Origin: Methylosinus sporium
GTDB lineage: Bacteria > Pseudomonadota > Alphaproteobacteria > Rhizobiales > Beijerinckiaceae
Assembly: GCF_003113265.1 (NCBI RefSeq)
Contig: NZ_PUIV01000009.1
Location: forward strand, 1-64,000
Length of the DNA: 64,000 nt
Direction: 5' to 3'
Shown here: in pieces, positions 1-9,664 of the stretch
How positions within the stretch are numbered: the stretch's first letter is position 1
How the letters are laid out: every line of letters starts with the position of its first letter
The notes under the pieces: generated by a model
Told to the model about the DNA's origin: nothing
The model's input: the letters and a program-made list of their open reading frames with translations, nothing else
The model's database searches: none
Position numbers and translations under genes: made by a program

Positions 1-98
1 CGAACGAATCGCCAACCGATGGCCCAACAAGAACATCGAGGCGCTCATGCCCTGGAATTTCAAGCCCACCGAGTGAACGGCGCCGGGTGTGCGCTTAC
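1..98 (+). mobile_element. Right end of an IS66-family insertion sequence (continues off the left edge)
   Basis: The sequence up to base 98 ends in GTGCGCTTAC (89-98). Its complement starts GTAAGCGCAC, matching the conserved GTAAGCG terminus of IS66-family elements. Just inside it lies the 3' end of a reading frame ending LMPWNF, a C-terminal signature of IS66 transposases. From base 99 a different gene (a PIN-domain frame) starts in mid-coding. IS66 elements usually make an 8-bp target duplication, so TTTCAGGA (99-106) would be the predicted copy. The left end lies outside the window and cannot be checked here. Confidence 0.7.
2..76 (+). CDS. IS66-family transposase, C-terminal fragment (partial)
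   Basis: Only the last 24 codons lie in the window, in frame 2 and ending at TGA 74-76. The tail contains the residues ALMPWNF, which resembles the conserved C-terminal motif (LMPWNW/LLPWN) of IS66 transposases (TnpC). The stop lies 22 bp inside the proposed element end at 98, as expected for the last gene of the element. The identification rests on a short tail plus the terminal GTAAGCG repeat, so the family is likely but not certain. Confidence 0.5.
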   Translation, partial: ERIANRWPNKNIEALMPWNFKPTE

Positions 99-412
99 TT
101 TCAGGATTTGATGAGCGGGCGGCGATCGAGTTTGCAGCAACCCAGGCGCAACGTGTCGCCTCGGGTCAGAAGAATGAGGGCGCTACCCGCGCGAAGGCGA
201 AATTCGACGATCAGATCGTTGCGATAGCCGCAGTCGAAGGCGCGACAGTCATCTACTCCGATGACCCTCATATTAAAAAAATGGCGGGGGGCCGCTTCGA
301 AGTCGTCGGCATTGCCGACCTTCCACTCCCGCCGAGCGATGCTCAAAGCCGCTTCGAGTTTGATCGGCAGGATGAGCCGACGATCCCGAACAACGATACA
401 AGCGACTCGTAA
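99..412 (+). pseudogene. PIN-domain protein (VapC-like), 5' part removed by IS66 insertion
   Basis: The frame encodes the C-terminal two thirds of a PIN-domain protein: FDERAAIEFA, then KFDDQIVAIAAV, then a YSDDPHIKKMA stretch and a final DLPLPP. In PIN proteins this second half carries the conserved acidic residues (here Asp of KFDDQ and YSDD) of the RNase active site. The N-terminal strand with the first catalytic Asp is missing. The only possible start, a GTG at 89, lies inside the IS end, so the gene is broken and very probably inactive. No antitoxin gene is visible on this side; it may lie beyond the element. Confidence 0.7.
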
Positions 413-440
413 TCACCTAAACGAAAATCATCAATGCCAT

Positions 441-466
441 GAAAAAAGGCGGGGTCGCCCCCGCCT
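441..466 (-). terminator. Rho-independent terminator of hppA
   Basis: A perfect 8-bp stem (AGGCGGGG 447-454 / CCCCGCCT 459-466, loop TCGC) is followed on the minus strand by a run of six T (complement of the A run 442-447). It lies 22 bp beyond the hppA stop codon. Confidence 0.8.
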
Positions 467-488
467 CTCCTCGTTCATCCCTCTCGCT

Positions 489-2672
<2,184 letters not shown>

Positions 2673-2874
2673 GACGATTGCGCCCTCTCCGTTCCTCGGC
2701 CGCGCGCGCTGATTTGTTTTCGTGGCCCGCGCCTGCGGCAATTTCGTCCCGGCGACAACGACATTCCGACCGCAGGCGAATCGTTCGGCTGCGGCGCCGG
2801 GGAATAGCGCGTCAGTCATGCCAGAAACGCCGGTTTTCGGCAATGGCGGCAAAGGTCGCGCGCCGCCCCGGAGC

Positions 2875-3858
2875 CTAGAAGTGGCTGAAGGATAGACGAC
2901 TGAAATTTATAATACTTCCAGAAGAATCTAAGAATTGTGGCGGCTCGGCGCCAACTGTGACGACGCCGATCTCGGCGAGAGCGACCCCCGCCTTCCCCGC
3001 CGCGAGCGCCAGCGCAGGGGCGGCGTCGACGGAGGCGCAGCAGAGGATTTCGTAATCGTCCCCGCCCGTGACCGCGCGAGAGAGCAGCTCCGGCTCGAGC
3101 GCGATCGCCTCCCGCGCCGCCGCCGAGAGCGGAACCCTGCCGAGTTCCACAAGCCCGCTCACGCCGCTCGCCCGCAGCAGCTTGGCGAGATCGCCGGCGA
3201 GGCCGTCGGAAACGTCCATGGCGGCGCTCGCGTGCTCGCGCAGCGTCGCGATCAAGGGCAGACGCGGCTGCGGCAAACGATAGCGATCGAGCAGATGCGC
3301 CCGCGTCCCCTCGCCGAGCCTTTCCGCGAAAGCCTCGCCGCGGGCGACACCGAGGCCGAGCGCGGCGTCGCCTATGGTCCCGGAGACGAAAATGCGATCC
3401 CCCGGCCGTGCGCCCGAACGCGAGACGAAACGCGTCGCGCGGCCGAAGGCGGCGATGGAGATGGTCAAAGGTCCGGGCGTCGCCGTGGTGTCGCCGCCGA
3501 GCAACGGACACGCGAATTCGCGCGCACCCTCGGCGAGGCCGGCGGCGAAGCTGCGCGCCCAGTCATTGGTCCAATCGGGCGGCAGCGCCAGAGTGAGCAG
3601 AAAGCCGAGAGGCGCCGCCGCCTTGGCCGCGAGATCGGAGAGGTTTACGCGCAAAGCTTTCTTGGCGACGAGGCCGGGCGGATCATCGGGGAAGAAATGC
3701 ACGCCGGAAACCAGCGCATCGGTGGTGACGACGATCTCCCGCGCTCCTCCCAGCGGCAACAGAGCAGCGTCATCACGTAAGCCGAAGGCGCCATCCCCGG
3801 CCAAGGGCGCGAAGATTTCGGCGATGAGCTCGTCCTCGCTGAAGCGGCGCTCGCTCAT
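2875..3858 (-). CDS. thiL: Thiamine-monophosphate kinase
   Basis: ThiL phosphorylates thiamine monophosphate to thiamine pyrophosphate with ATP, the last step of thiamine cofactor synthesis. The 327-residue protein has the PurM/AIR-synthase-like fold signatures: an N-terminal GLRDDAALL, then [13 protein letters not shown], the Mg-ATP motif [11 protein letters not shown] and the C-terminal [14 protein letters not shown] and TGGDDYEIL blocks. It starts 9 bp after the nusB stop and is evidently the last gene of the rib/nusB transcription unit, an arrangement common in alphaproteobacteria. The C-terminal residues after PQFLDSSGS are slightly extended and poorly conserved in type. Confidence 0.95.
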   Translation of the reverse strand: MSERRFSEDELIAEIFAPLAGDGAFGLRDDAALLPLGGAREIVVTTDALVSGVHFFPDDPPGLVAKKALRVNLSDLAAKAAAPLGFLLTLALPPDWTNDWARSFAAGLAEGAREFACPLLGGDTTATPGPLTISIAAFGRATRFVSRSGARPGDRIFVSGTIGDAALGLGVARGEAFAERLGEGTRAHLLDRYRLPQPRLPLIATLREHASAAMDVSDGLAGDLAKLLRASGVSGLVELGRVPLSAAAREAIALEPELLSRAVTGGDDYEILCCASVDAAPALALAAGKAGVALAEIGVVTVGAEPPQFLDSSGSIINFSRLSFSHF

Positions 3859-3867
3859 CGCCTCACC

Positions 3868-4326
3868 TCACTTCTCGGCGAAATGCTCCGGCCGCGCCTG
3901 TCGCGCCAGGCGATCCAGCACGGCGTTGATCATGCCGGACTCGGTCGCGCCGAAAAATGCGCCGGCGACGTCCACATATTCCTTGATGACCACTTTGACA
4001 GGTATGTCGCGGCGAAACCCCAGCTCGAAGCCGCCGGCGCGCAATATGGCGCGCATCACCGACTCGATGCGCTGCAGCGGCCAGCCGCCCTGCAGCGCCT
4101 GGTCGAGCGCGCGGTCGATGGTCGCCTGATTGTCGAGCACGCCCTTCACAATGTCGCGGAAGAACTGCAGCTCGGCCGGCTTATATTGGACGCCCTCGAT
4201 CTCGCGGCCGATCCAATGGACCTCGAATTCGGCATAGATCTCGTTCAGCCCCTTGCCGGCGACCTCCATCTGATAGAGCGCCTGCACGATGGCGAGCCGC
4301 GCCGCCGATCTCTCCTCGACGCTCAC
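3868..4326 (-). CDS. nusB: Transcription antitermination factor NusB
   Basis: NusB binds boxA RNA together with NusE (S10) and supports antitermination of rRNA operons. The 152-residue all-helical protein shows the family pattern: ARLAIVQALYQMEVAG at the start, then FRDIVKGVL, RIESVMRAILRAGGFEL and the C-terminal KVVIKEYVDVAGAFFGATESGMINAVLD block. Its start overlaps the ribH stop by 4 bp, which suggests translational coupling within the riboflavin operon. Length is normal for the family. Confidence 0.95.
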   Translation of the reverse strand: MSVEERSAARLAIVQALYQMEVAGKGLNEIYAEFEVHWIGREIEGVQYKPAELQFFRDIVKGVLDNQATIDRALDQALQGGWPLQRIESVMRAILRAGGFELGFRRDIPVKVVIKEYVDVAGAFFGATESGMINAVLDRLARQARPEHFAEK

Positions 4327-4823
4327 GAGCGGCCCCCGAGCTTGCGCTTCAAGCGCACCAGGGCGAGCGCCGCCAACGCCGCGTCGCCGCCCTTGTCGGC
4401 CCCGCCCTGCTTGGGATCGGCGCGCAGCACGGCCTGCTCCTCATTGTCCACGGTCAGGACGCCATTGCCGAGCGGCAGGCGCCGCGAGACGGAGAGATCG
4501 GTGAGAGCGCGCGCGCTCTCATTGGCGACGATCTCGAAATGATACGTGTCGCCGCGAATGACGCAGCCGAGCGCCACCACGCCCTCATATGGCGCGCCGG
4601 CGGCCTCCGCCGCGTCCAGCGCGATGGCAGCGCCGGCCGCAAGCTCGAGCGCGCCGGGGACGGTGATGGTGGTGACGTCGCAGCCGAGCTCTTCCAGCGC
4701 ATGGACCGCGCCCTCGTGCAGAAGCTCGACGATATCTTCGTTGAAATGCGATTCGACGACGAGAATGCGCGCGCCTTCGACAGGCGCGAGATCATCGTCA
4801 TCGGCGCGGTAGGACCCTGCCAT
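4323..4823 (-). CDS. ribH: 6,7-dimethyl-8-ribityllumazine synthase
   Basis: RibH condenses 5-amino-6-ribitylaminouracil with dihydroxybutanone phosphate to make the lumazine precursor of riboflavin. The 166-residue protein has the substrate-binding ESHFNEDIV near residue 25, the VPGALELA motif, and GCVIRGDTYHFEIVANE containing the catalytic His, followed by the GVLTVDNEEQA segment. The N-terminus (about 18 residues) is extended compared with the minimal fold, as in many alphaproteobacteria. It overlaps nusB by 4 bp. A 235-bp gap rich in palindromes separates it from ribE upstream. Confidence 0.95.
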   Translation of the reverse strand: MAGSYRADDDDLAPVEGARILVVESHFNEDIVELLHEGAVHALEELGCDVTTITVPGALELAAGAAIALDAAEAAGAPYEGVVALGCVIRGDTYHFEIVANESARALTDLSVSRRLPLGNGVLTVDNEEQAVLRADPKQGGADKGGDAALAALALVRLKRKLGGRS

Positions 4824-4839
4824 TCACGACTCCATGGGC

Positions 4840-4961
4840 GGAGGGGCGCACCCCTCCATCACCCTCGCCCGCTGCGGGAGAGGGATGCGGCGAGCGTCCC
4901 GCGAACTCTCTATGAAGCGCGCAACCTGCTCCCTCTCCCGCGAAGCGGGGAGGGCTAGGGT
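4840..4961. repeat. Cluster of three GC-rich palindromes between ribE and ribH
   Basis: Three hairpins lie close together: GGAGGGG/CCCCTCC (4840-4857, loop CGCA), a near-perfect CCCTCGCCCGC/GGGAGAGGG pair (about 4862-4884) and CCCTCTCCCGC/GCGGGGAGGG (about 4932-4952). The last two are of the CCCTCTCCCGC..GCGGGAGAGGG type that is dispersed in many alphaproteobacterial genomes as REP-like elements. They sit in the transcribed spacer between ribE and ribH. Confidence 0.6.
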
Positions 4962-5058
4962 GGCGACGCGCGACGCTCTCTAGAAACGAAGCGGCGATGG
5001 ATACACATTTTTTCGGGCAAAGCCTACAGCTCGTGAGAGGCGCTCGTCTGACGGCGCC

Positions 5059-5664
5059 CTACTTCCCCGCTTCCGTCAGCCGGGCGGCGTATCTCGCCAT
5101 CAGATCGACCTCGAGGTTGAGGCGGTCCCCTGCCCTATAGCCGCCCCAGGTCGTCACCGCGAGCGTGTGCGGGATGATGAGAACGGAGAATCGGTCGCCC
5201 TCCACCGCATTCACGGTGAGCGAAGTTCCGTCCAGCGCCACAGAGCCCTTCTCGGCGATGAAGCGGGCATATTCATGCGGCGCCTCGATAGAGAAGCGCG
5301 ACATGCCGTCGAAATCATCGCGGGAGACAATCGTCGCCACCCCGTCGACATGGCCGGTGACGATATGGCCGCCCAATTCATCGCCGATCTTCAGCGAGCG
5401 CTCGAGATTTATGCGGCGGCCGACGGCCCATTCGCCGGCCGTGGTGCGCGCCAAAGTCTCGGCGGCGGCGTCCACCTCGAAGACAGTGCGGGCGCCCTCG
5501 TGGCGCAGTCCGACCGCCGTCAGGCAAGGGCCGGAGCAGGCGATGGAGGCGCCGAGGGCGATGCTCTCCAGCGGATAGGCGCAGGCGATGGCGATGCGGC
5601 GCAATTCGCCGCGCGTCTCCACGGAGAGAATTTCGCCGACGTCGGTGACGAGGCCCGTGAACAT
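5059..5664 (-). CDS. ribE: Riboflavin synthase, alpha subunit
   Basis: This enzyme dismutates two 6,7-dimethyl-8-ribityllumazine molecules to riboflavin and the RibD/RibH precursor. The 201-residue protein consists of two homologous lumazine-binding barrels. The first begins MFTGLVTDVG, with IACSGPCLTAV; the second has GHIVTGHVDGVATI followed by VALDGTSLTVN. Both signature halves are intact. It starts 1 bp after ribD ends and is clearly co-transcribed with it. Length is typical. Confidence 0.96.
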   Translation of the reverse strand: MFTGLVTDVGEILSVETRGELRRIAIACAYPLESIALGASIACSGPCLTAVGLRHEGARTVFEVDAAAETLARTTAGEWAVGRRINLERSLKIGDELGGHIVTGHVDGVATIVSRDDFDGMSRFSIEAPHEYARFIAEKGSVALDGTSLTVNAVEGDRFSVLIIPHTLAVTTWGGYRAGDRLNLEVDLMARYAARLTEAGK

Positions 5665-5665
5665 T

Positions 5666-6805
5666 TCAGCCGATCCTCTCGTAGCGGGTCATGCGATCGA
5701 CGCCGAGCATGGACGTATCGGCGAGGCGATAGCGGCTCTCATCCTCGAGAATGGCGCGCGCCGTCGCGGTGAGAGCGAGCCGGCCCTGACGGCCCAGCGG
5801 CCTCAGCCCGGTATGAAGGACGACATCATCGGCGAGCGAGGCGACGAGCAGGCTCTCGGCGACGCGCGGACCGCCCTCGCTGAAGACGCGCGTGATTCCG
5901 CGCCGCGCCAGCTCGCCCAGCGCCTCGCTCAGAGCGAGACGTCCGGCGGCGTCCACGCCGGCGCGCGCGACCTCCATTCCGGTGGCGGCGGCGAAATCCT
6001 GCGCCTCGGCCTCGGCGACGCCCTCCCCGACGATGACCAGGGTCGGCGTCTCGCGCGCCGTGGCGGCGAGGCGGGAGCTGCGCGACAGGCGCAGACGCGC
6101 GTCCAGCACCACGCGCAGCGGCTTGAAGGCCTCGAGGCCGGGAAGGCGCACGGTGAGCAGCGGATCATCGACCGAGGCGGTGCCATAGCCGATCATGATC
6201 GCGCTGTGCAGCGAGCGCTCGATATGGGTGACGCTATCGGCGAGTGCGCCGGTGATGAAGAGGCGCGGGTCGTGCTCGGCCCCGGCGGCGTAGCCATCCG
6301 CCGTCTGAGCGAGCTTGAGAGTGACCATGGGCCGGCCCTGCGTCACCCGCAATATATGGCCGAGATGGTCGGCCCGGGCCTGCGCAGCGCGTACGCCGGT
6401 CGTCACTTCCACGCCGGCCTCGCGCAGCCGGGCGTGGCCGCGGCCGGCGACGCGATCGTCCGGGTCCTCGAGCGCGGAGACGACGCGGGCGATTCCAGCG
6501 GCGATGATCGTGTCCACGCAAGGCGGCGTCGCACCGTGATGGGAGCATGGCTCCAGAGTGGCGTAGAGCGTCGCGCCGCGCGCGGCCTCGCCGGCGGCGG
6601 CCACGGCGACCGCCTCGGCGTGCGGGCGCCCGCCGAGCGCCGTATAGCCGCGGGCGATGACGACGCCGTCCTTGACGATGATCGCGCCAACGGCGGGATT
6701 AGGCCCGGTGCGGCCGAGATTGCGCCGGCCGATCGCCAGCGCCGCCGCCATGAAGGCGTCGTCTACGACGGTCTGAGACTCGGATTGCGGCTTCGTCGCG
6801 GTCAT
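5666..6805 (-). CDS. ribD: Bifunctional diaminohydroxyphosphoribosylaminopyrimidine deaminase / 5-amino-6-(5-phosphoribosylamino)uracil reductase
   Basis: RibD carries out the second and third steps of riboflavin synthesis from the GTP-derived pyrimidine. The N-terminal half is a zinc-dependent cytidine-deaminase-like domain, with GRPHAEAVA and the [11 protein letters not shown] zinc ligands around residues 60-100. The C-terminal half, from about [11 protein letters not shown], is the NADPH-dependent reductase with [13 protein letters not shown] near the end. At 379 residues both domains are complete. It overlaps nrdR by 4 bp and is followed directly by ribE. Confidence 0.96.
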   Translation of the reverse strand: MTATKPQSESQTVVDDAFMAAALAIGRRNLGRTGPNPAVGAIIVKDGVVIARGYTALGGRPHAEAVAVAAAGEAARGATLYATLEPCSHHGATPPCVDTIIAAGIARVVSALEDPDDRVAGRGHARLREAGVEVTTGVRAAQARADHLGHILRVTQGRPMVTLKLAQTADGYAAGAEHDPRLFITGALADSVTHIERSLHSAIMIGYGTASVDDPLLTVRLPGLEAFKPLRVVLDARLRLSRSSRLAATARETPTLVIVGEGVAEAEAQDFAAATGMEVARAGVDAAGRLALSEALGELARRGITRVFSEGGPRVAESLLVASLADDVVLHTGLRPLGRQGRLALTATARAILEDESRYRLADTSMLGVDRMTRYERIG

Positions 6806-7311
6806 CTCCCGCCCGGCGCGGTTTCGGGGTCCATCACCGTATCCGCGCGCTGCTCCCCCTCGCTATGCGATAATTCGTCGATCAGCGCGTGGAAATCGCC
6901 GACCTCGCGAAAATCGCGATAGACGGAGGCGAAACGCACATAGGCCACATCGTCGAGCGTTTTGAGGCCCTGAATCACCAATTCGCCGATCTGCGTGCTC
7001 TCGATCTCCGTGTCGCCGGAGCTCTCGAGCTGGCGCACGACGCCATTGACCATGCGCTCGACGCGCTCGGGATCGATGGGCCGCTTGCGCAGCGCGATTT
7101 CCAGCGAGCGCATCAGCTTGTCACGATCGAAAGGTACGCGGCGGCCCGATTTCTTCACCACGATCAGCTCGCGCAGCTGCACGCGCTCGAAAGTGGTGAA
7201 ACGGCCGCCACAGCCAGGACAGACGCGCCGACGCCGGATCGAGGAGGAATCCTCGGCCGGCCGGGAGTCTTTCACCTGCGTGTCGGGCGAGCCGCAATAG
7301 GGACAGCGCAT
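6802..7311 (-). CDS. nrdR: Transcriptional repressor NrdR
   Basis: NrdR represses ribonucleotide reductase genes in response to ATP/dATP. The 169-residue protein starts with a zinc ribbon (CPYC at residues 3-6 and CPGC at about 31-34) and the FTTFERV linker. An ATP-cone domain follows, with [20 protein letters not shown] and the [11 protein letters not shown] end motif. The position between glyA and ribD is the usual one in alphaproteobacteria. The C-terminal 20 residues are lineage-specific. It is the first gene of the rib operon here and overlaps ribD by 4 bp. Confidence 0.96.
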   Translation of the reverse strand: MRCPYCGSPDTQVKDSRPAEDSSSIRRRRVCPGCGGRFTTFERVQLRELIVVKKSGRRVPFDRDKLMRSLEIALRKRPIDPERVERMVNGVVRQLESSGDTEIESTQIGELVIQGLKTLDDVAYVRFASVYRDFREVGDFHALIDELSHSEGEQRADTVMDPETAPGGR

Positions 7312-7417
7312 TGGCCGCTCTTTGTAAGACGAGCCGCCTGCTTAGCCCGTTCCTCGGGACTGTCGCAAGCGTCGGGGATCGATTTTTGGGGAGCGCCGTT
7401 GCCGGCTCCCTTCTGCC

Positions 7418-7452
7418 CCGATATTATCGGTTGATACAACCGATAATATCGG
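7418..7452. promoter_or_regulatory. Duplicated palindromic operator upstream of the XRE regulator
   Basis: The stretch is a perfect inverted repeat with 16-bp arms, CCGATATTATCGGTTG (7418-7433) and CAACCGATAATATCGG (7437-7452), separated by ATA. Each arm contains its own 13-bp palindrome, CCGATA-T-TATCGG at 7418-7430 and CCGATA-A-TATCGG at 7440-7452. Their centres are 22 bp apart, two DNA turns. It ends 33 bp before the start of the HTH gene, the classic position for autorepression by an antitoxin-like XRE protein. Binding by that protein is inferred. Confidence 0.75.
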
Positions 7453-7485
7453 TCGACGCCGGAAGACCTATAAGAGGAACTAGCG

Positions 7486-7911
7486 ATGAAGGCGCAGTTT
7501 ATCACCACGCCGAACGGCGAAGAACTGGCGATCCTTCCACGCGCGGATTACGAGGCGCTCGTCGCGGCGGCCGCCGATGCGGAGGAGGACGCCGCCGACG
7601 CGGCCATATACGACGCCTGCAAGGCGGCGTCGGCGAATGATCCGAATAGCGTTCTGCCGGCGGAAGTATCGGCTTTCATGCTGCGCGGCGAACGCCTCGC
7701 GACCGCGATCCGCAAATGGCGTGGGCTGACGCAACAGGATGTGGCGGCGAAGCTCGGCATGGCGCAGGGCACGCTCAGCGACATAGAGAACGGCCGTCAC
7801 CGCACGGCGGTCAACACCGTGCGCGCGCTCGCGAAGATTTACGACGTGCCGGAGGACTGGCTCATGGCGGTGATCGGTCCGCTCGAAGCGCAACCGGGAG
7901 CGCTCACCTAA
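7486..7911 (+). CDS. XRE-family helix-turn-helix regulator, antitoxin-like, orphan
   Basis: The 141-residue protein has an N-terminal part (MKAQFITTPNGEELAILPR then DYEALVAAAADA) that resembles antitoxins of the Phd/XRE type. A C-terminal XRE HTH domain (about residues 71-130) has RGLTQQDVAAKLGMAQGTLS and DIENGRHR. The start is ATG 7486, with an AGAGGAA ribosome-binding site a few bases upstream. No toxin gene adjoins it: upstream is divergent nrdR, downstream is convergent glyA. The duplicated palindrome 33 bp upstream is a likely autoregulatory operator. It interrupts a block (glyA-nrdR) that is usually contiguous, so it may be a late arrival. Function beyond DNA binding is unknown. Confidence 0.85.
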   Translation: MKAQFITTPNGEELAILPRADYEALVAAAADAEEDAADAAIYDACKAASANDPNSVLPAEVSAFMLRGERLATAIRKWRGLTQQDVAAKLGMAQGTLSDIENGRHRTAVNTVRALAKIYDVPEDWLMAVIGPLEAQPGALT

Positions 7912-7918
7912 AAGCGAA

Positions 7919-7950
7919 GCGACCCAGAGCCGGGAACGGCTCTGGGTCGC
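7919..7950. terminator. Bidirectional terminator between the XRE gene and glyA
   Basis: A perfect 14-bp stem (GCGACCCAGAGCCG 7919-7932 / CGGCTCTGGGTCGC 7937-7950) closes a GGAA loop. It sits in the 75-bp gap between two convergent genes. On the minus strand it is followed by GCTTCGCTTTTAGG, so it serves glyA better than the plus-strand gene. Confidence 0.75.
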
Positions 7951-7986
7951 TCGGATTCGTTCGCTATGACGGGCGGAAAGCCCCGA

Positions 7987-9261
7987 TCAATAGATCGGGA
8001 ACTTCGCCGTCAGCGCGTGGACCTTCTCCTTCACCGCGGCTTCGGTCGCGGCGTTGTCCGCCTCGCCCTTGGCGGCGAGGCCGTCCAGCACCTCGACAAT
8101 ATAGCCGCCGACGAGCTTGAACTCCGCCGTGCCGAAGCCGCGCGAGGTGGCGGCCGGCGAGCCGAGGCGGATGCCGGAGGTAACGAAAGGCTTCTCCGGA
8201 TCGAAGGGGATGCCGTTCTTGTTGCAGGTGATGTGCGAGCGGCCGAGCGCGGCTTCCGCGGCCTTGCCGGTCAGCTTCTTCGGACGCAGATCGACCAGCA
8301 TCAGATGATTGTCGGTGCCGCCGGAGACGATGGCGAGGCCGGCGTCGACCAGCGTCTGGGCCAGCGTCTGGGCGTTGTCTTTCACCTGTTGCTGATAGGC
8401 CTTGAACTCGGGCTTCAGCGCCTCGCCGAAGGCGGCCGCCTTGCCGGCGATGACATGCATCAGCGGGCCGCCCTGCAGGCCCGGGAAGACCGCCGAATTG
8501 ATCTTCTTGGCGATCTCTTCGTCATTGGTCAGCACCATGCCGCCGCGCGGGCCGCGCAGCGTCTTATGCGTGGTGGTGGTGACGACATGGGCGTGCGGGA
8601 AGGGCGACGGATGCAGGCCCGCAGCCACCAGACCGGCAAAATGCGCCATATCGACCATGAAATAGGCGCCGACGCTATCCGCGATCTTGCGGAAGGCCTC
8701 GAAGTCCCAAATGCGCGAATAGCCGGAGCCGCCCGCGATGATGATCTTCGGCTTGTGCTCGGCGGCGAGCGCGGCGACCTGCTCCATATCGATGCGCTGA
8801 TCGTCCTTGCGCACCGTATAGGGAACCGGCTTGAACCATTTGCCGGAGAGATTGACCGGCGAGCCATGGGTCAGATGGCCGCCCGCGGCGAGATCGAGGC
8901 CCATGAAGGTGTCGCCCGGCGTCGCCAGGGCGAGGAAGACCGACTGATTGGCCTGGCTGCCGGAATTGGGCTGCACATTGGCGAATCCGCAGCCGAACAG
9001 CTGCTTGGCGCGCTCGATCGCCAGATTCTCGGCGATGTCGACGAACTGGCAGCCGCCGTAATAGCGCTTGCCCGGATAGCCTTCGGCATATTTGTTGGTG
9101 AGGACGGAGCCCTGCGCTTCCAGAACCGCCTTGGACACGATGTTCTCGGAGGCGATGAGCTCGATCTCGTCGCGCTGCCGGCCGAGCTCGAGGCCGATGG
9201 CCTTGGCGAGATCAGGATCCGAATCGGCGAGCGAGGCAGTGAAGAAAGCGGATTGGCTCAT
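7987..9261 (-). CDS. glyA: Serine hydroxymethyltransferase
   Basis: GlyA interconverts serine plus tetrahydrofolate with glycine plus methylene-tetrahydrofolate. In serine-cycle methylotrophs it is also a carbon-assimilation enzyme. The 424-residue protein shows the active-site motif [16 protein letters not shown], with the PLP-binding lysine at residue 233. LIASENIVS and [13 protein letters not shown], for folate and substrate binding, lie near the N-terminus, and NSGSQANQ is also present. It is transcribed alone on the minus strand, with a terminator downstream. Length and motifs are standard, so the general function is certain; a role in the serine cycle is an inference. Confidence 0.97.
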   Translation of the reverse strand: MSQSAFFTASLADSDPDLAKAIGLELGRQRDEIELIASENIVSKAVLEAQGSVLTNKYAEGYPGKRYYGGCQFVDIAENLAIERAKQLFGCGFANVQPNSGSQANQSVFLALATPGDTFMGLDLAAGGHLTHGSPVNLSGKWFKPVPYTVRKDDQRIDMEQVAALAAEHKPKIIIAGGSGYSRIWDFEAFRKIADSVGAYFMVDMAHFAGLVAAGLHPSPFPHAHVVTTTTHKTLRGPRGGMVLTNDEEIAKKINSAVFPGLQGGPLMHVIAGKAAAFGEALKPEFKAYQQQVKDNAQTLAQTLVDAGLAIVSGGTDNHLMLVDLRPKKLTGKAAEAALGRSHITCNKNGIPFDPEKPFVTSGIRLGSPAATSRGFGTAEFKLVGGYIVEVLDGLAAKGEADNAATEAAVKEKVHALTAKFPIY

Positions 9262-9664
9262 TTAGCATCCTCTATCGAGACAAGGCGCGGCAAGTGACGG
9301 CGGCTCCCGGCTCGCCCGCGCCTTCGGGCGGAGCCGTTCGCGGGAAGCGAGGTTTCGCTCGGGGACGCCGGAAACGGCGATCCCGAAACGGCCTCGAGCT
9401 CCCGTTTTCAGCGCAAGATTCTCTCGGCCGATCGAAATCCGCCCGCAGAATGCGCGCTCGCGCATCGGTGTGAGGGTTCGCTTATCACGCTCTCGCAGGG
9501 ACGAAAAGAGGCGCAACCGACGCGGGGACGGAGTTTGTCGCGGCGCCGGCCAATTCGCTCCCGTTTCCGGCGTGTCGCAGGCGATCGAAGCGTCGCCGCG
9601 ACTGTCATCGACCGGATATGTTGCTTCGCTAGCGTCCGCCCCGCCAATATTAGGGGGCTACAAA
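9262..9664. other. Divergent intergenic region, glyA / phosphoesterase
   Basis: This 403-bp gap lies between divergently transcribed genes and must hold both promoters. Short frames run through it on both strands, but none has a family-like composition or a convincing ribosome-binding site. A weak RBS (AGGGGGC, about 9651-9657) belongs to the phosphoesterase start at 9665. I see no riboswitch I can name. Confidence 0.5.

Noticed and set aside
7966-9297. A 443-codon plus-strand frame opposite glyA
   Set aside because: Same artefact: the minus strand encodes a complete GlyA, while the plus-strand product has no domain and an Arg/Gly/Asp-rich composition.
9262-9516. A possible 84-residue minus-strand gene upstream of glyA
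   Set aside because: Composition is Arg-rich without a domain, there is no ribosome-binding site, and it fills the expected promoter region of glyA.
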